A DNA stretch of 64,000 nucleotides from an uncultured Rhodospirillaceae bacterium. GTDB taxonomy: Bacteria; Pseudomonadota; Alphaproteobacteria; Azospirillales; Azospirillaceae. The stretch covers positions 5,046-69,045 of the forward strand of contig CALBDS010000048.1 of the NCBI GenBank assembly GCA_937927415.1. Direction: 5' to 3'. The notes beneath the pieces are model-generated. The model worked only from the letters and a program-made list of their open reading frames with translations, did no database searches and was not told the DNA's origin. The position numbers were made by a program, and so were the translations under genes. Below are positions 57,529 to 64,000 of this stretch, piece by piece; the first letter of the stretch is position 1, and each line of letters begins with the position of its first letter.

Positions 57529-60156
57529 TCAGTGAACCGTGGCCGGTGCCGCCGGAGCGCGGCGGGTGACCGCATCGGCGGGGACGCCGTTGATGGTCAA
57601 CGACCCGGCCTCCGCCGACACTTTGACCGTCTGGCCGTCGGCCACCGTGCCTTCCAGGATCATCAGCGCCAGCGGGTTCTGCAGCTCGCGCTGGATCACC
57701 CGCTTCAGCGGCCGGGCGCCGTACACCGGATCGTACCCGGTTTCCGCCAGCCAGGTGGTGGCCGCCTCGTCCAGCTCCAGCGTGATGTCCCGCTCCTCCA
57801 GCATCTTGACCAGACGGCCGAGCTGGATGCGCACGATGCCGCCCATGTGCGGCCGGGACAGCCGGTGGAACAGCAGGATCTCATCCAGCCGGTTGAGGAA
57901 TTCCGGCCGGAAGCTGCCGCGCACCACCTCCATCACGTCGGCGCGCACGGTGTCCACATCCTGCCCGTCCGGCACCCCGGCGATGATGTCGGAACCGAGG
58001 TTGGAGGTCATGATGATGAGCGTGTTGCGGAAATCCACCGTCCGCCCCTGCCCGTCGGTCAGACGCCCGTCGTCCAGCACCTGAAGCAGCACGTTGAACA
58101 CGTCGGGGTGGGCCTTTTCCACCTCGTCGAACAGCACGACCTGATAGGGCCGCCGCCGCACGGCCTCGGTGAGCGCACCGCCCTCCTCATAGCCGACATA
58201 GCCCGGAGGGGCGCCGATCATGCGCGCCACCGAATGCTTTTCCATGTACTCCGACATATCCAGCCGCACCATGGCGGTTTCGTCGTCGAACAGGAATTCG
58301 GCCAGCGCCTTGGTCAGTTCGGTCTTGCCCACGCCGGTGGGGCCGAGGAAGAGGAAGGAGCCGATGGGACGGTTGGGATCCTGCAGCCCGGCCCGCGCCC
58401 GGCGGATGGCGTTGGACACGGCCACGATGGCCTCGTCCTGGCCCACCACGCGGGAACGCAGCTTGTCTTCCATCTTCAGGAGTTTTTCCCGTTCGCCGGC
58501 CAGCATCTTGTCAACCGGGATGCCGGTCCAGCGGCTGATGACGGCGGCGATGTCGGTGTCCCGCACCTCCTCGTTCAGCATCCGCGACTGGGATTCCGTC
58601 CCGGCCTGCTGCAGGGCCTGCTCCAGACCGGGGATGACGCCGTAGGTCAGTTCACCGGCCCGCGCCCAGTTGCCGGACCGCTGGGCCTGCTCCAGTTCGG
58701 TGCGGGCGGCCTCCAGATCCTCCTTCAGCTTCTGGGCGCTGTTCAGCTTGTCCTTTTCCGCCTGCCAGCGGGCGGTCAGGGTGGCGGATTCCTGTTCCAG
58801 GTCCGCCAGTTCGCCTTCCAGATCGGCCAGCCGCTCACGCGAGGCGGCGTCGGATTCGCGTTTCAGCGCCTCCCGCTCGATCTTCAACTGGATGATGCGG
58901 CGGTCGAGTTCGTCGATCTCCTCCGGCTTGCTGTCCACCGCCATGCGCAGGCGGCTGGCCGCCTCGTCGATCAGGTCGATGGCCTTGTCGGGCAGGAAAC
59001 GGTCGGTGATGTAGCGGTTGGACAGGGTGGCCGCCGACACGATGGCGCCGTCGGTGATGCGGACACCGTGGTGCACCTCGTACCGTTCCTTCAGGCCGCG
59101 CAGGATGGAGATGGTGTCCTCCACCGTCGGTTCCGACACGAACACCGGCTGGAATCGCCGGGCCAGGGCGGCATCCTTTTCCACATGCTTGCGGTATTCG
59201 TCCAGCGTGGTGGCGCCGACGCAATGGAGTTCGCCGCGAGCCAGCGCCGGTTTGAGCATGTTGGACGCATCCATGGCGCCGTCGGCCTTGCCGGCGCCGA
59301 CCAGGGTGTGCATCTCGTCGATGAAGACGATGATCTCGCCCGCCGCTGCCTGGATTTCCGCCAGCACCGCCTTCAGCCGTTCCTCGAACTCGCCGCGGAA
59401 CTTGGCGCCGGCGACCATGGAGCCGAGGTCGAGCGCCATCAGGGTCTTGTTGCGCAGACCTTCGGGCACGTCGCCCTTGACGATGCGCTGGGCCAGCCCT
59501 TCGACGATGGCGGTCTTGCCGACGCCGGGTTCGCCGATCAGCACGGGGTTGTTCTTGGTGCGGCGGGCCAGAACCTGGATGGTGCGGCGGATTTCCTCGT
59601 CGCGCCCGATCACGGGATCGAGCTTGCCCTCCTGCGCCGCGGCGGTCAGGTCGCGGGCGTATTTCTTGAGCGCGTCATAGCCCTGTTCGGCGCTGGCGGT
59701 GTCGGCGGTGCGGCCCTTGCGCAGGTCGTTGACGGCGGTGTTGAGCGCCTGGGCGGTAGCCCCCGCGTCCTTGAGCGCCTTGGCCGACGGGGTTCCCTCG
59801 GCAAGCGCCAAGGCCATCAGCACGCGTTCGGCGGTGACGTAACTGTCACCGGCCTTTTCCGCCAGCTTTTCCGCCTGTTCGAACACGCGGGCCAGTTCGG
59901 GGGAAAGGTAGACCTGTCCGGCACCCGACCCTTCGATGCGGGGCTGGCGGTCGAGATCGGCCTCCACCGCCGCGAGCGCGCGGGCGGGATCGCCGCCGGC
60001 CTTGCGGATGAGGTTGGCGGCCAGCCCTTCCTTGTCGTCGAGAAGGGTTTTGAGCAGATGCTCGGGCGTCAGGCGCTGATGCCCCCGGCGCAGCGCCAGG
60101 GTCTGTGCGGCCTGGACGAAACCACGGCTGCGTTCAGTGTATTTTTCGAAGTCCAT
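57529..60156 (-). CDS. clpB: ATP-dependent disaggregase ClpB
   Basis: 875 residues, the normal length. An N-terminal Clp-N domain (FVQAAQTLALRRGHQRLTPE) is followed by the first AAA+ domain (Walker A GEPGVGKTA), a coiled-coil middle domain (about 410-530) and the second AAA+ domain (Walker A GPTGVGKTE, Walker B VVLFDEVEKAHPD). It threads aggregated proteins with DnaK. The start at 60156 gives MDFEKYTERSRGFVQ. A heat-shock sigma-32-like promoter lies about 95 bases upstream. Confidence 0.97.
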   Translation of the reverse strand: MDFEKYTERSRGFVQAAQTLALRRGHQRLTPEHLLKTLLDDKEGLAANLIRKAGGDPARALAAVEADLDRQPRIEGSGAGQVYLSPELARVFEQAEKLAEKAGDSYVTAERVLMALALAEGTPSAKALKDAGATAQALNTAVNDLRKGRTADTASAEQGYDALKKYARDLTAAAQEGKLDPVIGRDEEIRRTIQVLARRTKNNPVLIGEPGVGKTAIVEGLAQRIVKGDVPEGLRNKTLMALDLGSMVAGAKFRGEFEERLKAVLAEIQAAAGEIIVFIDEMHTLVGAGKADGAMDASNMLKPALARGELHCVGATTLDEYRKHVEKDAALARRFQPVFVSEPTVEDTISILRGLKERYEVHHGVRITDGAIVSAATLSNRYITDRFLPDKAIDLIDEAASRLRMAVDSKPEEIDELDRRIIQLKIEREALKRESDAASRERLADLEGELADLEQESATLTARWQAEKDKLNSAQKLKEDLEAARTELEQAQRSGNWARAGELTYGVIPGLEQALQQAGTESQSRMLNEEVRDTDIAAVISRWTGIPVDKMLAGEREKLLKMEDKLRSRVVGQDEAIVAVSNAIRRARAGLQDPNRPIGSFLFLGPTGVGKTELTKALAEFLFDDETAMVRLDMSEYMEKHSVARMIGAPPGYVGYEEGGALTEAVRRRPYQVVLFDEVEKAHPDVFNVLLQVLDDGRLTDGQGRTVDFRNTLIIMTSNLGSDIIAGVPDGQDVDTVRADVMEVVRGSFRPEFLNRLDEILLFHRLSRPHMGGIVRIQLGRLVKMLEERDITLELDEAATTWLAETGYDPVYGARPLKRVIQRELQNPLALMILEGTVADGQTVKVSAEAGSLTINGVPADAVTRRAPAAPATVH

Positions 60157-60249
60157 GAACCAATGCTCCCCGCTGATACCGTCGCCCGCCAGGCAGCGCG
60201 ACCGGTTCTGACCCACATGAGTGCGATCCGGAAGGATACTCGGACGCTC

Positions 60250-60277
60250 ATATGGGAACAGCCTGTGCCGGCACAAG
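60250..60277 (-). promoter_or_regulatory. Heat-shock (RpoH-type) promoter of clpB
   Basis: On the minus strand CTTG (60277-60274), an 18-base gap and CCATAT (60255-60250) fit the alphaproteobacterial RpoH consensus (CTTG, 17-18 bases, then a C-rich TAT box). It is about 95 bases before the clpB ATG, as expected for this heat-shock gene. Confidence 0.55.
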
Positions 60278-60366
60278 AGGGCGGCAGGTGCGACGGAACG
60301 GCAGGGCTGGACGGACGGGAAAACGGGGGCTTGTCCGAAAAAATTCACGGACCCGCATTTTTCCTC

Positions 60367-60395
60367 TTGCCAGAGGGGCGGAAAATGGTGTTTAT
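60367..60395 (+). promoter_or_regulatory. Possible promoter of tRNA-Ala
   Basis: TTGCCA (60367-60372), a 17-base spacer and GTTTAT (60390-60395) lie about 47 bases before the tRNA 5' end. The -35 box is reasonable and the -10 weak; no other candidate stands out. Confidence 0.35.
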
Positions 60396-60441
60396 CGCCT
60401 CCACCGACGCAGCGGCACACACCGCAGCGACCCAGAGACAA

Positions 60442-60517
<76 letters not shown>

Positions 60518-60522
60518 AATAA

Positions 60523-60562
60523 AACAAGGGCCTCGCTGGAAACGGCGAGGCCCTTGTTCTTT
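60523..60562 (+). terminator. Terminator after tRNA-Ala
   Basis: AACAAGGGCCTCGC (60523-60536) pairs with GCGAGGCCCTTGTT (60545-60558), a 14-base perfect stem with an 8-base loop, followed by CTTTT. It starts 5 bases after the tRNA 3' end. Confidence 0.9.
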
Positions 60563-60669
60563 TCCTGGTTCCCCTCTTTTCCGCCCCATTCCCGGCGGAG
60601 GGTTCCGCCGGGAGGGCTGCTTCGGATCATGGTGTCTGACAGGTGGCCCGCGCCGCCACCCGTGGCCGG

Positions 60670-62466
60670 TTACAGCCCCAGAACCACGGCCAGATGAACC
60701 ATGCGGTCGCGCGGTGTCCCCGCCGACACCGGGCGAAGCTGGACACCGTAATCGACGCTGGCGCTGACATAGGATTCCAACGCATAGCGAAAACCCGCCC
60801 CAACGCTGCTCAGGGTGACGGAACGCGCCTGCCCGCCGACATCGGAGCGGTTCGCCACCCGGCCCGTGTCGAAGAAGAGATGAGGGCGCAGGGACTCACC
60901 GATCCCCGCCCGACCAGACAGCAGGCCGGCGATGCCGACATCCGGCAACAGGACTTCGGTGCTGAGCAACAGACCGCTGTCGCCGTTGGCCGCACGCTCC
61001 TTGTAGCCGCGCACCGAGGAGGCCCCGCCGATGCCCATCTGCTCGCTGCTTTGCAGGGGGGCCGAGGCGATTTGCGCCTGCCCGCGCGCCGACAGGCCGA
61101 AGCCGTACGGCAACGTGACCTGCCGGTCAAAGCCCAGGCGGCCGTAATAATAATGGGGACGGCTGCCGTCCCGCCCTCCGCCGCCGGTAAAGGCATCGCG
61201 GGTGTTACCCGGCGTCACGCCGCCCGGGCTGGCGACAACGCTGAGGCTGAAGCCGGTGCTGCCCCAGCCATCCGACAGCCGCCCGGCGTAGTCGGCAACC
61301 CCCTGGGCGATGTCGATGTGGTTGCCGTAGATCCGCGTCCCACCAAAGTCGAGGTTGTTGTTCGTGCGTTTGAAATCGGCGCCGAGACTCAGTTCGTGCC
61401 GGTAATCCCCCATCCGCGGCAGAGGGGCGGTGTACCGGGCGCCCACCTGCCAGCTGATGCCGGTCATGTTGAGGCTGTCGGCCAGGGTGGGAACCGTTCG
61501 GGAATAGGCGCCGAACAGGTTCACCCGGTCCCCCCACGGCAGCGGTGCGGTGTAGCTGCCGGAATGGGCACGGTAACGCGGCTCGTCCGGCCGCCCCTCG
61601 GCATCGGGTTTCGAGCGCCACGGCAGCGCATCGGAACTGCCGGTGATCTGGTAATTGAGCATGTGGCCGATTCCGAACACATTGCCCCAGTTGAACCCGG
61701 CCATCACCCGCCCGGTCCCCGACGCCGGCGTGCCGGTGTTCTCAAAGCCCGTGTAGACGCGCAGCGGAAAACGATCGACGGTCCGCAGCACGATGTCGCT
61801 TTCCCCCACCCGCTCGCCGCGCTGATAGACCAGATCGACCCGCCGGAACGGGTTCTGGTTGAGGGCGTTGACATCGTCCAGCAAAGAACTGGAACGGATG
61901 CGGTCACCGTGGCGGGTCCGGATGCCGGCCAGCAACAGGTCGTCGGAAAACCACTGGTTGCCCTCGGTCCGGATGGTGCCGGCGGTGAACTCCATGACCA
62001 GGATCTGAACCGTGCCGTTGGTGATGTCCTGCTTGGGCACGATCACATCCACCAGCGGGTGGTCGTGCTCGCGGAAATAGACCACGGTCAGGCTGACGAT
62101 CTCGTTGAGCCGGTCAAGGGTCAGCGGCTGGCCCAGATAGGGCGCCACCAGGGCACGGAACGCCGCCTCGTCCAGAACATCGACCCGGCCGGTGTCGATC
62201 CCATCCCCGGTAACACCGTCGGGCAGGATCTGGTCGGCGCGCGGGACGAAGGATACCCCTTTGAGCGCCGGCAGCAGAACATTGCCGCCCCCCCGCCGGG
62301 CCGCCGGCAGTGCGGGGGCCGGCAGGCTTTGCAGGTCCGGGTTGGGGGGAAGCTCCTTGGGGGCGATGCGCTGGAAATCCTGGGCCGGGGCCGGGCCGGC
62401 GGCGACAGCGGCCAGCAGCGCCATGTTGAGCAACAGGGCGCGGGGCAATCGGGTGGAGATGGTCAT
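60670..62466 (-). CDS. Two-partner secretion transporter (TpsB/ShlB/FhaC family)
   Basis: 598 residues. A signal peptide (about 1-29, ending APAQ) precedes a POTRA-type domain (about 75-165; LTLDRLNEIVSLTVVYFREH and PLVDVIVPKQDITNGTVQIL) and a C-terminal 16-stranded barrel (about 230-598) typical of ShlB/FhaC/HecB pores. These outer-membrane proteins export a large partner adhesin. The start shares one base with the stop of the adhesin gene (TGATG), showing translational coupling. Confidence 0.92.
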   Translation of the reverse strand: MTISTRLPRALLLNMALLAAVAAGPAPAQDFQRIAPKELPPNPDLQSLPAPALPAARRGGGNVLLPALKGVSFVPRADQILPDGVTGDGIDTGRVDVLDEAAFRALVAPYLGQPLTLDRLNEIVSLTVVYFREHDHPLVDVIVPKQDITNGTVQILVMEFTAGTIRTEGNQWFSDDLLLAGIRTRHGDRIRSSSLLDDVNALNQNPFRRVDLVYQRGERVGESDIVLRTVDRFPLRVYTGFENTGTPASGTGRVMAGFNWGNVFGIGHMLNYQITGSSDALPWRSKPDAEGRPDEPRYRAHSGSYTAPLPWGDRVNLFGAYSRTVPTLADSLNMTGISWQVGARYTAPLPRMGDYRHELSLGADFKRTNNNLDFGGTRIYGNHIDIAQGVADYAGRLSDGWGSTGFSLSVVASPGGVTPGNTRDAFTGGGGRDGSRPHYYYGRLGFDRQVTLPYGFGLSARGQAQIASAPLQSSEQMGIGGASSVRGYKERAANGDSGLLLSTEVLLPDVGIAGLLSGRAGIGESLRPHLFFDTGRVANRSDVGGQARSVTLSSVGAGFRYALESYVSASVDYGVQLRPVSAGTPRDRMVHLAVVLGL

Positions 62467-64000
62467 CAGTCGCGTTCTTTCTGGTCGCTACCCGCTCCGC
62501 CGGAGGTGCTGGTCCCGGCGTTGACGACGGACACGCTGGGACGGTCGTCGGAGCTGAAGGTGGTGAAGCTGGTGCTGGCGGCCAGGGCACCTCCGGAAGC
62601 GGAGCCGATGGCCGTCGCCGTGCCGCCGCCCGCCTGTGCGGGGGCGGTCGCCACCTGATAATTGGCCGGCTGGCTGTAGATGACCTTGAATCCCCCGGCA
62701 TCGACCGCCGCTTCGATCCGGCCCCCGGACGCCACCGGGGCCTGGGCCGTGACGACGGAAACCGGGCCGCCGGCCCCCCCGCCGGACAGGACCGTGGCGG
62801 TCACAGCCGGGCCGCCGGTTCCGGTATTGGCCGTTGCCGCCGTGACCGGCGCGGATGCCGGTGCGACGAAGCCGGGAGAAGCGGTGGCCGTGGTGCTGCT
62901 TCCCAACGGGTTCTGGAACCCCGTCGCCGAACTGGTCCCCCCCGTTGCCATCCCGCCGAGAGCGGGCGTCGGGACATAGGCGGTGGGGGCCGGGATCACG
63001 GTCAGGATGCCGGTGCCATACCGGATGGCGTAGTTGTCCGCAAAGGCGCCGGAGGGAACGATGGCGTAGGTTCCGGCCGGGCTGGAGGCCGACGCCACGG
63101 TGGAGAACGTCAGGCCACGGACCACCGAGGCGTCGTCGCCGCGCATCAAACCGCTGTAGATGGCGGTGAACGGCGGGTTGGCGTTGCCGGTGATCCGTTG
63201 CGTGCCGTTCCCCTGAATGAACAGCTCCGCCCGCGTGATCGCCAGGGTCCCGCCCGTGAAGGAAAGGGTGTAGTTGCCGTTGGCCGCCAGGGTGCCGCGC
63301 CCGATGGCGTAGCGTCCGGCGTTTTCCCCCGCGGTTCGCTGCAAAGAACCGCTCAGCACCGACGCCGCACTGTCGCCCGCCACCAGCCCGGCCACCGTGT
63401 AGCCCAGCGCCGGGTCGGCCTGACCATAGGTCTTGCTGGTGCTGGCGGCCAGGACGCGCAGCGTTGCCGGCGTGATCGCCAGGGTCCCGTCCGTGAAGGA
63501 AAGGGTATAGTTGCCGTTGGCCGCCAGGGTGCCGCGCCCGATGGCGTAGCGTCCGACGTTCTCCCCCGCAGTCCGCAGCAGACCACCGCTCAGCACCGAC
63601 GCGGCACTGTCGCCCACCACCAGCCCGGTCACCGTGTAGCCCAGAACCGGGTCGGACTGGCCATAGGTCTTGCTGGCGTCGGCGGCCAGGACGCGCAGCG
63701 TTGCCGGCGTGATCGCCAGGGTCCCGTCCGTGAAGGAAAGGGTATAGTTGCCGTTGGCCGCCAGGGTGCCGCGCCCGATGGCGTAGCGTCCGACGTTCTC
63801 CCCCGCAGTCCGCAGCAGACCACCGCTCAGCACCGACGCGGCACTGTCGCCCACCACCAGCCCGGTCACCGTGTAGCCCAGAACCGGGTCGGACTGGCCA
63901 TAGGTCTTGCTGGCGTCGGCGGCCAGGACGCGCAGCGTTGCCGGCGTGATCGCCAGGGTCCCGTCCGTGAAGGAAAGGGTATAGTTGCCGTTGGCCGCCA
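62466..64000 (-). CDS. Large MBG-repeat adhesin (TpsA partner), C-terminal part
   Basis: At least 511 residues; the N-terminus lies beyond the right edge of the window. In protein order come 79-residue MBG/YDG-type repeats (for example SKTYGQSDPVLGYTVTGLVV, GRYAIGRGTLAANGNYTLSF), then a non-repeated region (about 62750-63230) and a Ser/Ala/Gly-rich C-terminus ending GAGSDQKERD. Such repeats are common in secreted filamentous haemagglutinin-like adhesins. The gene overlaps its own TpsB transporter. The secretion signal itself is outside the window. Confidence 0.88.
   Translation of the reverse strand, partial: AANGNYTLSFTDGTLAITPATLRVLAADASKTYGQSDPVLGYTVTGLVVGDSAASVLSGGLLRTAGENVGRYAIGRGTLAANGNYTLSFTDGTLAITPATLRVLAADASKTYGQSDPVLGYTVTGLVVGDSAASVLSGGLLRTAGENVGRYAIGRGTLAANGNYTLSFTDGTLAITPATLRVLAASTSKTYGQADPALGYTVAGLVAGDSAASVLSGSLQRTAGENAGRYAIGRGTLAANGNYTLSFTGGTLAITRAELFIQGNGTQRITGNANPPFTAIYSGLMRGDDASVVRGLTFSTVASASSPAGTYAIVPSGAFADNYAIRYGTGILTVIPAPTAYVPTPALGGMATGGTSSATGFQNPLGSSTTATASPGFVAPASAPVTAATANTGTGGPAVTATVLSGGGAGGPVSVVTAQAPVASGGRIEAAVDAGGFKVIYSQPANYQVATAPAQAGGGTATAIGSASGGALAASTSFTTFSSDDRPSVSVVNAGTSTSGGAGSDQKERD
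63235..64000. repeat. Tandem 237-base repeats in the adhesin gene
   Basis: A 237-base (79-codon) unit begins at 63235, 63472, 63709 and 63946. The copies 63472-63708 and 63709-63945 read identically by eye, and the partial copy at 63946 matches as far as it goes. The copy at 63235-63471, nearest the C-terminus, has diverged (for example CGGCGTTTTCC for CGACGTTCTCC). Further copies probably continue past the window. Confidence 0.93.

Noticed and set aside
63235..64000. Evenly spaced repeats considered as a CRISPR array
   Set aside because: The unit is 237 bases, lies in one open reading frame and has no unique spacers; it is a protein repeat.

Overview
This window is high-GC, densely packed bacterial DNA. 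Gene content points to an alphaproteobacterium of the Rhodospirillales, most like Azospirillum or a close relative. The evidence is a BolA/J-domain/CobS/CobT run with the aerobic cobaltochelatase subunits, a 7Fe-type FdxA ferredoxin, a CarD regulator, a large chemotaxis cluster with CheD and a CZB-domain receptor, and above all a CowN homologue, which implies nitrogen fixation. The genus is an inference; no rRNA or other direct taxonomic marker is present.

Layout. 1-5.4 kb: the end of aroB, a CBS-pair protein, a DUF2889 protein, a membrane chemoreceptor, a ribbon-helix-helix protein, BolA and a J-domain protein. 5.4-9.0 kb: cobS and cobT, with a VapB/VapC-like toxin-antitoxin pair between them. 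9.0-15.2 kb: a long palindromic repeat, a TetR/aldo-keto reductase pair with a probable operator, upp, two tandem AapJ-like binding proteins without a permease, and a SPOR-domain membrane protein. 15.4-21.3 kb: a sensory operon with a lone receiver, a membrane sensor fused to a DEDDh exonuclease, a small membrane protein, and a CbrA-like transporter/histidine kinase. 21.3-35.5 kb: a chemotaxis cluster (STAS, CheY, CheA, CheW, CZB receptor, CheR, CheD, CheB, and a soluble receptor-like protein with a CheZ active-site motif), followed by a partner-switching set (STAS, HATPase, two receiver-PP2C phosphatases). 35.5-44 kb: a PAS histidine kinase, two small paralogous membrane proteins, argG, a HAD hydrolase, an AT-rich island with a small hidden gene between inverted repeats, and a CHASE-PAS-GGDEF diguanylate cyclase. 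44-53.9 kb: an S4 RNA-binding protein, TerC, a tautomerase/MFS/LysR group, fdxA, carD, an orphan PIN protein, a receiver plus CheC phosphatase, a PRPP synthetase-like gene and a Tim44-like protein. 54-57.5 kb: cowN, a PAS-LytTR regulator that looks like the CO sensor RcoM, an SbtA-like bicarbonate transporter and a LysR gene. 57.5-64 kb: clpB, tRNA-Ala(GGC), and a two-partner secretion pair (TpsB transporter and a repeat-rich adhesin cut by the window edge).

The strongest points for follow-up are the RcoM-CowN locus with direct repeats upstream of cowN, the receptor/CheZ hybrid, the sensor-exonuclease fusion in a CbrA-like operon, the toxin-antitoxin pair inside the cobST operon, and the AT-rich island with its 54-residue membrane peptide. 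All motif statements come from reading the sequence; no database search was run.
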